A stretch of 64,000 nt of DNA from Stercorarius parasiticus. Its lineage: Eukaryota > Chordata > Aves > Charadriiformes > Stercorariidae. The stretch lies in contig VWZL01000830.1 in assembly GCA_013396915.1 (NCBI GenBank), positions 248,001 to 312,000 on the forward strand. Direction: 5' to 3'. Shown piece by piece: positions 26,440 through 38,733 of the stretch. The notes under the pieces are model-generated. The model was not told the DNA's origin. It made no database searches and saw only the letters and a list, made by a program, of their open reading frames with translations. Both the position numbers and the translations under genes were made by a program. Positions within the stretch are counted from its first letter, which is position 1. The number at the start of each line of letters is the position of its first letter.

Positions 26440-29400
26440 GTAAGTGGCATTAATGATGAAGCATTTACATATAGCTTTATTACACTTTTAGGGTCAAAAA
26501 TCCAGCTTGCTTGAAAGTAGGTGTATGTACAGATGTCTTACACGGAGGAAAGATCCCTTGTGTGTAAGGTGGGTGGACTCACTTATTGCATCGTTTTATA
26601 ACCGTGCACTGATCTGTTCCAAGAAAATGGAATTGACTGGGTATGACCTCAACCGAGTTAAAAATACTTGTTACCATGGGTAAGACCGGTGGCTATTTCA
26701 GAATATGGAAATATTTCTCTGTACAGGATTTTTATACCTAATGCCAGTGTCATTAGTCTGTACACCTTTTAAAGTGTAGACTTCAAGGGTGGGAGGCTTG
26801 GGTTTTTTCTGTGTTGTTGTTGGTTTTGTCCCTCCCCCCCCATTGAAGTTTGTCATACCACCATACGAAAAGAACAGCCTGGAAAAATGTTACTTTACTA
26901 TAGTTTCTAACTGAGTATCTTAAAATTAATGTATGTTAGAAAGACGGGTTGTATTTCTGTAATATGTTTTGTGCTGAAAAATAACAACAATCTGCCATTC
27001 CCTCTTAGTCAAGAGACAAATATATACAAAATACATAAAGGCCTACATTAAAGGACAACTGTCTTAAATAAACTGTAAAATATTGTAAGATAAAACAAGC
27101 AGTTCTAAATGTTAAGGAGCTAATTGGTCTGCATTGCTCAAAGGGTATATGTATTCTCCTATGTGACTGAACCATTTGAAAGTTGCTGTAGTACCTGCTG
27201 TTGAAGAAAAAGTCCATTTAATAGTGATAGAAATTTGACTATTGAGAGGGCTTTTCCTGGTGAGTTCAGATAAAGTTTGCTTCTTTTAAAGTCGGCAAGT
27301 ATGCAAGTTCTCATAATCATAGAATTATTTGGGTTGGAAGGGACCTTAAAGATGATCTAGTTCCACCCCCCCTGCCATGGGCAGGGACACCTCCCCGTAG
27401 ACCAGGCTGCTCAAAGCCTCATCCAGCCTGGCCTTGAACACTTCCAGGGAAGGGGCATCCACAACTTCCCTGAGCAACCTGTGCCAGTGTCTCACCACCC
27501 TCTCAGTAAAGAATTTCTTCCTAATATCTAACATGCCACCTCTCATTTTTGCTTTTGCTTTTCCAGTTAAGCAGAAGAATAGATTCTTATCAAGATGGGG
27601 AACAGGTATTGAAGCTTCACTTCAAATTGACTCATGTGTCTCTGCAGGAGACTTTTATTAAGGTTGTCTTTTTTGCCTGTCCTAGGTGGCAATAAGTTTT
27701 CTTCTGAAGTAGCAAAAGCTTCGCAGAAGAAAGGTGGCACATTTTTTCCGGTTAACTTCAGCTATTCAGCCTGTACTTGAGTGCCCAAATTTTTTCCCTT
27801 TGACAAGGAGTCACTGAAGCTAACTGGAAGTGAGACTATTACCAGTATCAGGTGATCCCGACATCTCTGTCCTTCAACACAGCTTATAGAGAGTCAGCCA
27901 AGAGTAGTATCTGGTTGAATTCCAATGGGAAACAAAGGAAGGAGGGTGGAGAAGCCTTAGCTGAGCAGAACAAATTATGTGCCCTTGCTAGCATCTCCCA
28001 ACAGCTACCCCTGTTCATATTGAGGGTGAAAATACAAACACCGTGAGCAGGATGAATCTCCTTAACTAAGAATTGACTGAGTAAGTTTCTTCATGAATGT
28101 ATCACTAGATCTCTCTGAGGAGGATGATATCTTTTTCTCATGCAGAACAAGACAGGCACAAGGAAGGGCAAGTAATATAAAAAAGCAAAAAGAAATGTCA
28201 GCCCTTCCCCTCTCATTCACATCCGATGGTTTCTGAGAGAGACCCAAGCAGTACGTAGTGAGCCTGATACCTATAAATCTTGAGACCTGTCTGGAAGTTT
28301 TATCTCCCTCTTTTTCTGCAAGAGAGCTCTTAGCGCCTTTTTTTCTTTATTTCCTCTGTTTCTCCTCTGATAATGTCAGAATATGGTTAATTCATTCCCA
28401 TTTCTGTCTGATTTTTGAGAAAGGGAATGATGAGATTGTTGGATAGTTGTAATACCTTTATTCAGGGATTCAGTTATATCTAAAAGTGATAAAGTTCATT
28501 TGACAGAGCCCTGGTCAGTACTTCTGTAAATTAACCCGAACTGTTACATTCTTTTTTCTTCTTTTAATGTCTACGAAGTGACAGAAAAAAAGAACAGGTC
28601 TTCAAAATTATTACTCCTGGGTCTTCACAGACTTTTACAGAAGTGTGTGTACCTAAGTTACAGTACTAAAGCATGAAATTCACCTATTGTCAGCCTAATC
28701 TGAATATGAGGCAAATCTGATTTCTCTGACATTTTTACTCAACCAAGATTGTATTGTTTATAAGCTAATAACAGTCCCTGTTATTGATCCTAAGCTCAAG
28801 TATCATTCCTCTCTCTTTCCTCATTGATCAAAATTGTAAGGGCCTTGGAAGATAGAGATGTTTCATTTTGCATACCTTAGAGGTAGTATAATAATGGTAA
28901 CTATGATTTGGTTTTCTGACTGTCTTATGTCTTGTAGTAGCCTTGTCCCTTCTTCACACCTAAGAATATATGCAGTTACATCTGATGTAAGATAGAGGTT
29001 ACAGCTGGAAGTTAAAGATGCCATTGACATAACAGCCAGAGTTACTCAGTCCTCTACTAGTTTCTCAGAGCCACGATCCTTTTGTTACCACCAAGTGTCA
29101 ACCTGATGCTGTCACTTTCCCTTTAGATCAGTGCAGAGGTCTTCTTTTACCCCAGGGAGGGTTTTGCATTCTAGCTCCTTTGATTGCTTTCAAGTTAGGC
29201 AAGGAATCTCTTGCAAGAGAGGCTTGCTTACCTAGAGATTTCAAGATCTCTGAATCTTACTGCAAGTCAACATAAACTGTTAGAGGCAGTAAAGAGAGAA
29301 AAACATCTAAAAAGAGCTTTCCTTAAATCAGTCTTTCCACATTCTTTGTGGATTTATTTTTTTTAATAGCCACTCTTGGTTCCAGTTCGGAAATATCTAG

Positions 29401-32305
29401 TGAAAACTTCTCCATTAAAAGTTCTGCTCCTGTTGCTTGCAGTTTGTGTGTGTGTTTGAAAAGCTGCTGATAGGTCAGGTGGAATACTCTGGGGAGAAGA
29501 CAACAGGGCTCCTTGCGTGGGGGAAATGGTGGGTATCTCTAAGATAGAGAACATAATGCTCCTAGACTGCAGGGTTTGATAAAGGTCGCATCACAGCTGG
29601 ATATTCCATGGGAGTGGGAAGAAAAGCTTCCTGAAGGCCAGAGAAGGCTGCACCTTGGAAAGCCACTCAGGTGAATTTTCTTGGAAGCAAAGAACTCTAC
29701 CTCAAAGTATGTATTGAGTGGAGAAGAGTGGATGTTATTTTACAAAACTCTTTAATATAATCTGTTCTCAGCCTGTGTGCATTTGGGATGTTGGGTTTTT
29801 ATTTAAATTTTAAGAAGTTGGGTGTTCTAGTTGTTAGTCTAATAAAAACCTATGTTCAGTTGAAAAGCCTTTTTTTAGTTGTCCTGCGGAGCTTGCTACA
29901 AGGAAGAGGCCTAGGCAGATCTGCCTCAAAGCTCTGGCTGACTGGAAGTCCCAAAACACACTTGTCTTTTAATGTATTAACACCTAAGAGTACCTGCCTT
30001 GAGTTATCTTCAGTTCTTCAGGTGATTTTATTTTTATTTATTTGTTTATGTAGTGACACCTTACCTTAATATTTCACAGACTGGAGGCACACCTTACCCT
30101 TGCTACTCAATAAGGAGGGAGCTGTGAGGCTTCTCCTCCGGTTATTCGGAAGTGCAGAGCACCAGTTTAACAGAGTGAAGGTCACTTTTGTGCAGAAACG
30201 AAGTCCAGTTTACCATCAAGCACATGAAATTCTAACTATCTGGTCCATCTCACGAATGTCTCTAAATGTTGCAGAACTTCAACAAGGGTTTCTTTTGTTT
30301 CAGTGTTAGTGAGAAAAACCCAACAGTGCTAAACTTTCACTTTATTTTTAATGATGCTACTGGTCTGTTCTGAGAAGAATGAACTGTTGATGATCTTGGA
30401 ACCTGAGATTGTGGTTTAACACATTTCGTTTTGGCAGAAGTACTTGGCTGTGCTTGTATGGGGCCACACACCAAACCGGGAATGGCTGCACATTAGGAAT
30501 AACCCATTATGTATCCTCCTTATTTCCCGTGCCTCCTTTCCCTTAAAGTGAATAGGGAGTGTATAGAAGATTTCTTAAGCTAGCATTGCAAAAAACCTCT
30601 GTTAAATTACACTTCTAACATCAGATATTTATTAAGATTGTTAGTCAGCAGCACGATTTTTCTGCATGTGAAGTTTGTTTTCCAAGTTCAATCAGTCTGA
30701 GAAGCAAGTAAGTGATAAAAGAAAACCACCTCTTGAGGTATGGAAGCCGCACATACTAACATCTTGCAATGCGTAAGAGGTAAATGTGGGAGGGAAAGTT
30801 AATTCCAAAACATTTGTGTTATAAAGCATTCTATTTTTAAAGGCCTGAGCTCATTGGCTTGATACCATGACAAACTAATGTTTTGCAGCTGTCTTTTATA
30901 ACAGAGCTTTGCATACCCGGTGACAAACTGAAACCCTCTGCAGTATCTCATAAATGATGGCAATTCTATATTAGCGAACTTGTCACTTCCATAATTTTTT
31001 TTGTTTTATAGCATCAAACCAGGTAGACACCCCTACATGTGACTCATATTTTCCAGACTATAAGCTCTAATGTTCGAAGTCCTAAAGATGTTTTTTCACT
31101 TGACAGATTGGGTGGAAACTAGAGATATGCAGATGTTAGCCTTGTCTAATTCTTCGCTGATGATAAATTTTAACAGTACTTGTCTACTAGTGTGGTATTT
31201 TTGCCAAAGCATAGAGCAGATGAGACTGTCCGACTTAAGAGTATAATATTTTCCGCTTTTGGGTGGTAATGAAATTGTCGTGGCTTTTTAAAAGTAGAAT
31301 GAGTAACAGAATTCTGTCAACTCAGTGTTTTGTGGTTTTGGGGTTTCTTTTGTTGGTTTTTTTTTTTTCTTCCTTAAAGTTATCTTTCTTTAGTATCTTA
31401 CAAAGCTCCAGCAGAACTCCTGTATATCTCACAAGAAATGTATTACACCTAAGACTTGTCTCATCCTCGTTATATAGCGTTCATATCCAGGTCTTACTCC
31501 CTCTCTTTCTTAAAAGTCTTCCTCTCTTGAATAGTTTGCCCAGATCAGTGTGCAGTTGCTTTGAAAATATTTAATATGAAAGAGAGTGATTTGTCTTTAA
31601 ATGCAAAAGACCTAGAAATTTGGAATGAACCCATTTAAAAGTAGGAGGGAATACACAGGTGAAAATTATTTCTGTGATCATCTCCTTCCTCCTCCTTTCC
31701 TTGAGGACAAAGCTGTTTTAATTAGCTGAGGTGAATTGTTAGAAATACTTCCCAAATAGTACATATTAGTCTAAGAAATTGTATTTAGGTTGAAAGTTTA
31801 TCACTCCATAAAGTTACATTTCAGAAAGAAAGCACCTATTTCCATATTCAAAGAATTGTGCTTTTCAAAGGGTAGAATTTTGTAGAGGAGATTTAGACAT
31901 GATCTTTCAAAAGCCTTTCATTCATTTTAAAAAATTGACAAGAAAGTAACTTAAGTAATTGTTTTCTATTTTAAGCAAAGCATGCCGTTCTCTCTCCCAC
32001 ACAACATTCCAGTTGCGTGATTTCTTTTTTTTTTCTTTTTTTTTAAGACTGTCAGTGATACCTGTTAGTTATGAATTGTGTATATATAGCGCAATGAGCA
32101 GGAGAATCTTAGAGGTTGTTACTAAATAGTGTTTGAGATAGGTATTTTTCTCTAGGTAGTAGTACTGAAGGCAAAATAAATGATATTTCTGATTTCAAGA
32201 AGCATATTCGGAGCTTGCTTACAAAATATCTTGTATCTCTTGCACATTATTTAGCTTTGAATCCACTTACTGAATTTTTAATATGTACTCTTTCTTTTTC
32301 CTTAG
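26440..32305 (+). other. ARHGAP21 intron, 5.9 kb
   Basis: A GT-AG intron in phase 0 between the first visible exon and the 25-nt microexon. It contains a reverse-oriented CR1 3' fragment at 27315-27545. Elsewhere I see only AT-rich unique sequence and short homopolymers such as T-runs near 31360 and 32025. Confidence 0.9.
27315..27545 (-). mobile_element. CR1 retrotransposon 3' fragment, antisense
   Basis: The + strand starts with atcatagaat (the reversed CR1 octamer tail) and gggttggaagggacc, then continues through ccatgggcagggaca and accaccctctcagtaaag. The minus strand encodes the CR1 ORF end (KKFFTERVVRHWHRLLREVV, then DAPSLEVFKARLDEAL). It is severely 5'-truncated with no reverse-transcriptase core, and is antisense to the host gene. 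Confidence 0.93.
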
Positions 32306-32330
32306 GATGAAGAGAATGGGAATAGACAAG
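32306..32330 (+). CDS. ARHGAP21: ARHGAP21 25-nt microexon in the PDZ domain
   Basis: A 25-nt exon encodes DEENGNRQ plus the first base of a glycine codon (residues 62-70). It was recognised because ARHGAP21 has a DEENGNR segment at this point of the PDZ loop, between the SFK end of the previous exon and KQRNRLEP of the next. The acceptor is a good pyrimidine tract, ttctttttccttag, and the donor is AAG|gtatgt. It enters in phase 0 and leaves in phase 1. The loop sits between the second and third PDZ strands and is acidic and polar. Its length is not a multiple of three, so inclusion is needed for the downstream reading frame. It is too short to be seen by an ordinary open-frame scan. Confidence 0.93.
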
Positions 32331-32579
32331 GTATGTCTTATTTTTATTCTTTCACAGATCCAATATGCTGAACATTTCTCTTCAACTTAGTAATACACTT
32401 CAGTAGCTACCTAAGAGTTTGAAATGTAAAATTTCAAAACTTCAGTATGACCATCAGGCTCATGGAATTTCATGGCATTGGAGCAAAACAAAGAAAATCT
32501 CTGTCTTTTGGCTTCACTTATTTAGTGTAGGTGTTTGCATGGCCACTAAGTTAATTTAAAATATGTGCTGTATCACTTC

Positions 32580-32630
32580 TGTGCTGTGTGTATCACCTTG
32601 CCGTGTATGTCACCTTGCCATGTGTATGAC
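32580..32630. repeat. Degenerate short tandem repeat, about 17-bp unit
   Basis: Successive units gtgtatcaccttgcc, gtgtatgtcaccttgcc and atgtgtatgac, with a decayed copy before them. It starts about 250 bp downstream of the microexon. Confidence 0.7.
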
Positions 32631-35488
32631 AAGAAGACAAGAAACCAGCTTTGTTACCTTTTTAGTGCCAAAGTTTCACATTCTTAATTTGATCTGCATG
32701 TAAGACCCACAGTTACCTGTGCAAAGTACTACTATAAAGGGTTTGAGTCTCCTGGATATCTTTACATACATGCATTTTAAAAAAAAAAGAAAAAGTGCCA
32801 TGCAGTGTGTCTAAGAGCAGCCAGTATGAAATTTGAATTTTGTTGCAAACTTACTCTAGTAAAAGCAACATGTAAGCATATAAACCTAATGTTAGTAGTG
32901 ATGGTATAAATTATCCACAAAAGTGGCATACAATGGTTTTAAAAACAGAATATAAAGAAGGTTATTCCTGTTAGCTTTGGGATACTTTCTTCAGTATTTA
33001 ACAGAACTGATCTAACTTGTTTCATCAGTTTTGGTAATCTCATCCACATTTTAAGAGATACATGAAACATGCTTCAATAATGTCAGATAAGATGTGTGAA
33101 TAAAATTCTCGCACTTGATTTAGGAGGGATGGAAAAATGATTTATTCCTAAGTTATGCCTGTAAGTTCCCCTCCATCTTCGTAGCTTTTTGCCCTCTCGC
33201 ATTGCCTATTTCTACTCTATTTTCTTAATTCATCAATTACTTATTTTTTATAATAGGTGCTACATATCACTCACAGTTAATTTTAATTTCTCTTTGGTAT
33301 TTAGCTATTTTCTCATCCACGTTTCCCTTTTTGCTGATATCTTATTGTTTCCTTGGAAGGGTGAAAAATGTGTTGATTTGGGTAAGGAAATTGGGTTTTC
33401 AGGTTGAGATCCCAGTCCCACTTTCTTTCCCAGTCTGTCATGATGATAAGGTAAGCAGAGGAGGTGGGATTAGCTGAATTGCAAATGTGATGTGCAGGGC
33501 TTCAGCTTGTGCTTCATCTGGCAAAGCAGTGCCACTTGAGGACAGGCTTGTTCAAAGGTGGGTACCTTTGCTCAGAGACTGTGGGGTCAGTTCTTGTTTT
33601 GCTGGTGGTTTACAATTTGCTTGACACTGTAGCAGAGAATGGTACCCAGTTTCAGTGTACTTTTAAAAATTTCTTTTAGTTGGAAGACAGAGAACATGCC
33701 TGAACTCTTGTTTCTGGCTTATTGTGTAATTGTGATGTATTAGAAGCGTTCTAGGAAGTATGAACTTACTTGAACTTTCTTGCTTTTCTCTTGGAAGCAG
33801 ATGAATTCATTTCGTCTTCCTAGTCTTACTCAGCTGTCCTTAACTGCTTCCTAAACAGTGAAATTCCTCATCACCCCCCAGACTTGTGACCTGCTTTATC
33901 TGTTTTGGCATCAAAAAGAAATGGCTAATTCCTTTAGGAAGGGTAGGGAGTCAATCCTCTGGGCCAAACCAGCATGGAAGATACCCCTTGTGGTCTAGAG
34001 AAAAGTTCTGCGGTATTCTTCTTGTCATAGGGAGAACTGGATCAGCTGAAGAGGCAAATGTGGGTCTGTTTGTGTAAAATGTTATCTGAGATCTGTTTTT
34101 CAGTAAAGGAACAGCAGTAAACAAACACTTATTTGGTTCACTATGAGACCTGTGCAGGTAGGAGCAAGATTATTTTCTGGAAATTTTTGTGTAGCTACTT
34201 AAACTATGAATCATAGCTCAACTATTGCTTATTTATAGCAACGTAGTACATTGTATGCCTTGAAATACAGATCAAAGGGCACAAAGTGCTGTGGAAAGAT
34301 AACAGTATTCTCATTGGCAGGAGAGAAGGTTGGACTTGTGCTCCTTCTGGAAAGGGAAGAGATGACTGTGAGGTGGAGGATGTGGATGTCAGTAGAACTT
34401 AACCTGCCAGTTTTGTGTATTACACCTTTTAAAATAACAAAATGGGACAAAGTGTATAAGACATTTTTCTCCAGCATTTAATGTGATCTTGGGAGGTGGT
34501 GGGATTAAATGATTTCTTTCTTACTGCTACTAGTTGTTCCTGTTTCCCTATGAGGTGAATAGGTGGCTTGTGAGGAGAAAATCACGAAAAGCGTATCTCG
34601 TTTTTCATGTTCATAAACATAATGTTAATTTTGCTAAAGCAGGTATGTCAGAAATTCTGTGAAGGATTATCACAAGGATTCTTAAAGTAATTAACATTGG
34701 AAAACTGGGCCGAGCTGCTTTGGAGTGGCAAGAAGCCGTGTGCCTGGCTGCTGGTTGGGGGGTCCCTTGCTGAAAGCACCAGTTGCTTCACCAGCTTGAG
34801 GAAGAGCATGTTGCTGGGCGGGCTGCGTGTGTATCGTACAGAGGAGCCATCTAGTGGCAAATGGCATGTATTTTCCCTCAGACTTAATTGGAAAATTTGC
34901 CTCTGAATGTCTGTCTTAATTAACAATCAAAATATCTTAATGATAAACATTTTCCTTTTGAAGTCTGTAGATGATAATTCACTTAATTCACTTGAGCTTT
35001 CCTCTCTCAAATACTAAGCTTTTAATTTTTGTGAAGCAGTGTGTGCCAGTGCAAAATTGTCTCTTTTTTTTTATTGATTTTGAAGATTTCTAATTACCTG
35101 CACTTTCTGCTTTGCACTTTCCACAGGTTAAATTTACCTCTAAAAGTTGAAATTTTTGTCAGGTTCAGCATTTACAGATTTGAGTAGATGAGTGTAGAGT
35201 AAAGCATCTCTGTTATTATTGCCTTTTATTGAAAGCACTTGAATATTTTTTCAAAGGAGCTGAGTACCTAATTAAGTCTAGAGGGCAGAAGATAAAAGCG
35301 TGTACCATGTTTGATGTATTCTAACAGTGAAAGAAGTATTTTCATATGGTTTTATGTTCCAGTATAGAATTTTAGTGCAACTTTTTAAGTGTGTATTTTG
35401 ATCGTGCTCCTGGCTTGCATTAATCTTGCTTTTGATAAGCAGTAAGATTTCAAAGCATTTAGAATAAAAGGTAATGCAAATTCGTCCA

Positions 35489-36165
35489 GGAGCACTCTAA
35501 ACTAGGAATGACACAGGAGGGAGATGATGGCCAAGAAGCAAGTGAGGAAGTGGTGGATCAGATTGTCAAGCAAAGGGATTAGGGTGCTGTGGACAGGAGA
35601 CACCTCATGGTCAACAGTTGGGACAGAAGGGGACCACCTCAAGTGTGTGCACATAGGTAAGGGAATGTCTACAGGATAGTGCGATGGGGAGAGCTCTCAT
35701 GCCTTTCTTGAGGGCCTCTCGAGCCCCTGTGTACCCATGCATACATTATGGGGAACAAGCAGGAGGAACTGGAAGTCTGCGTGCAGTTGCAGGGCTGCAA
35801 TCTCATTGGGGTCACAGGAGTGGGCTAGAGTGCTGCAGTGGATGGGTACAGGCACTTTGGTAAGGGCAGGCTGGGAGAGCATGGAGTTTGCGTTGCCCTT
35901 GTTGTAAAGTTGTAAGAGAGCAGGGAGGATGTGTGGAGCTCTGGCTTGGGATGGATGGGCCAGCTTAGAGTTTATGGTCAGGATTTGCAGGCAGACGCGT
36001 GTTTTTGTGGGTGTCTGCTACAAACCACCTGATCAGGGAAGAAGTAGATGAGGCTTTCTTCAGCCAACTGGTGGAAGCTTCACATGTGTAGGTCCTGGCC
36101 CTTATGGGGGACTTTAGCACCATTATCTGCTGGAGGGGCATCACAGCAGATTTACCCTAAATATT
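35489..36165 (+). mobile_element. CR1 internal fragment: endonuclease region of ORF2, degraded
   Basis: Segments such as ggggaacaagcaggaggaac, ctcattggggtcacagg, gtgctgcagtggatgggtac, ggtgtctgctacaaacc and cttatgggggacttt match what I know of the CR1 ORF2 N-terminal endonuclease (APE-type) region. The frame is broken by many stops and shifts, so no protein is made. Unlike the other copies it has no 3' tail, so it is an internal piece; the rest may be deleted or too diverged to see. Borders are uncertain by tens of bases. Confidence 0.8.
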
Positions 36166-37842
36166 TTGTAGTTATTATTTGAAAGATTTCTCTTCTTTCC
36201 TACTTTTTCTGCTCCAGGTTGTGACCTTTTAAGCAAGGGTATTAAAATGCTTTTCTAGCAGATGCAGTTTATCAGAAGGTGCAGATCTTTCTCAGTGGGT
36301 TCCTCCATCACTGACTGGAAACTTGTATCAGTGTCTGCTGTTTTCTTGAGAATTTCTGTTATACTGACCAGCCTGTATTAACTTGCAGTATTTTTTTATC
36401 TGTGTTGAGGATGGCACACTGTCAGTATTCTTCCTGTTTTCTGGAGTTGCGCTATTTAAAAATTTTATTTAAGAGGTATCGCACAGGCAGAAGTCTCACA
36501 GAGGGCATTGTAGGAATGTTTGGAGACCAGCCAAAAAATACCTATACCTATTAAAAATAGTAATATTTTATATTAAAAACTTGCCCTGTCAACACATGGT
36601 AAGTGGTGCTGGAGAAAACCATCTCCATTGCCATGCTGTCTCCATGCCATTTCATTGTGCACTTAGTATGGTGAATACGTTGTTGTCCTTCAAAGACTCC
36701 TCAAAGCTGTAGTTGTCAAAATACAAGTGCGGTACATATTAAATAGGTTGGTTGTTTCTTGTATCTTGTCCTAAAACATGTTTTTCTGCAAAAATGTCTG
36801 GCTTGTTGGATCATGATTAAAATGAACAGTGATAAGCATATAGAAATAGTCTGAAAGGAATTTCATTTTTTTTGTGAGAACTAAGGTATTTTAAGTTTCA
36901 TACACTGCCTGGAAATCATATTTTTTAATGTGATGTTCTTGCTTTCCTACTTTATCTTCTGTGTTTATGTAGAAGCATTTATAGCAACTAGCAGCTTATC
37001 TTCCCATAAAAATGAAGGGCAAGATAGGTATATTGCTCAGTGTCCTTTTCAGTAGAGATTGAGTGTGCATTTTCTAATGAGACTTCAGATATCTGTTTCA
37101 CTGAGATTTCTAGATTTTTAAGTTGTGATCACCAGGCTGTTTATTTTTTTTCATGTGGCTAACTGTCGATTAAAGTTTCTACCCTTCAATTACGTCTAAG
37201 CTAAATCATTCCAATTTATTACTTGAGGTCCTTCAGCTCTGTGCAAGTTTGGTTTGACGTATAACCTTTGGGTGAAGGGTGGAAAAAAAGCAGGAGAAGC
37301 TTTTTATTCGTTTCTGCTGCTTACTTAATGCCTCAAGTTTTTGATGTTTTATTTCTTTATTCTGTTGATTTCTGTAATGTGGTTTGTGTTCTCCCGGGAT
37401 TTAATTTTCTAACATCATCATCTATTGGCTTGGTCTATTATGAAATAAACTAATTGTGCCTGTGATGATGGGAACAAGGTAGATACGGAACAAGAGAATG
37501 AACGTTAAAGCAAATACTTGGAAAGGTCATAGATTGCTGGGATGATACGATCTAAGTTATATGATAGCAGAATAGGAGTAAAAGACAAGAGGTATATAAC
37601 ACCAATGCTTTAGGATAGTGCCACAGTAAATTGTCCTTTTTATGGATTTTTAATCCAACACTAAATGTTGAGAATGCCAAAAGAGGAGTCATTTAGTTTT
37701 TCACTGAGACCACAGCCTGATGATTCCTTGTTCCCGTGAAGTGCATCCAGAACGTCCAGCAGAGCGGCCTTCCAACTTCACACATGTATAATGTTTCTCA
37801 GTGACTACTGCCGAGTTCAAATAATTTTTGACTTTTTATTAA

Positions 37843-38455
37843 AAGTTGATGACACCAAGCTGTGTGGCGCGGTCAACTTGCTGGAGGGAAGGGATGCCAT
37901 CCAGAGGGACCTTGACAGGCTTGAGAGGTGGGCCCATGCCAACCTCATGAAGTTCAGCAACGCCAAGTGCAAGGTCCTGCACCTGGGTCATGGCAATCCC
38001 AGGCACAAATACAGGTTGGGTGGAGAATGGATTAAGAGCAGCTCTGAGGAGAAGGACTTGGGGGTGCTGATGGACGAGAAGCTCAACATGAGCAGGCAAT
38101 GTGCACTTGCAGCCCAGAAAGCCAACCGCATCCTGGGCTGCGTCAAAAGAAGCGTGGCCAGCAGGTCGAGGGAGGTGATTCTGCCCCCTACTCCACTCTG
38201 GTGAGACCCCACCTGGAGTATTATGTCCAGGTCTGGAGTTCTCAGCACAAGATGGACATGGACCTGTTGGAACTGGTCCAGCGGAGGGCCACAAAGACTA
38301 TCCGAGGGCTGGAGCACCTCTCCTGTGAGGACAGGCTGAGGGAGTTGGGCTTGTTCAGTCTGGAAAAGGCTCTGGGGAGACCTTATAGTAGCCTTCCAGT
38401 ACCTAAAGAAGGCCTACAGGAAGGATGGGGAGGGACTCTTTATCAGGGAGTGTAA
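37843..38455 (+). pseudogene. Broken CR1 reverse-transcriptase C-terminal ORF
   Basis: The frame 37843-38204 encodes [15 protein letters not shown] through [15 protein letters not shown]. The continuation ([51 protein letters not shown]) is in a different frame reaching about 38455, showing a frameshift near 38190. Only the second half of the catalytic YADD/FADD-type motif remains and the rest of the enzyme is missing, so this is a dead fragment. Confidence 0.9.
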
Positions 38456-38733
38456 TGATACGAAAAGGGGTAATGGATTCAAACTGAAAGAGGGGAGATT
38501 TAGATTGGATATTAGGAAGAAATTCTTTACTGTGAGGGTGGTGAGACACTGGAACAGGTTGCCCACAGAAGCTGTGGAAGCCCCATTCCTGGAAGTGTTC
38601 AAGGCCAGGCTGGATGGGGCTTTGAGCAGCCTGGGGGAGGTGCCCCTGCCCATGGCAGGGGGGTTGGAACTGGATGATCTTTAAGGTCCCTTCCATCCCA
38701 AACCATTCTGTGATTCTATTCTATGATTCTATA
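37843..38733 (+). mobile_element. CR1 retrotransposon, 5'-truncated, about 0.9 kb, sense orientation
   Basis: It starts inside the reverse-transcriptase catalytic region (gatgacaccaagctgtgtgg, DDTKLCGAV) and runs without large gaps to the CR1 3' end and octamer tail (ccattctgtgattctattct). It is the most complete 3' part in the window and a useful reference for the other fragments. The upstream part of ORF2, including most of the polymerase and the endonuclease, is absent. It is sense to ARHGAP21. Confidence 0.95.

Noticed and set aside
37464..37560. Possible C/D-box snoRNA (gtgatgatggg resembling a C box)
   Set aside because: No matching D box (ctga) at the right distance and no terminal stem was found.
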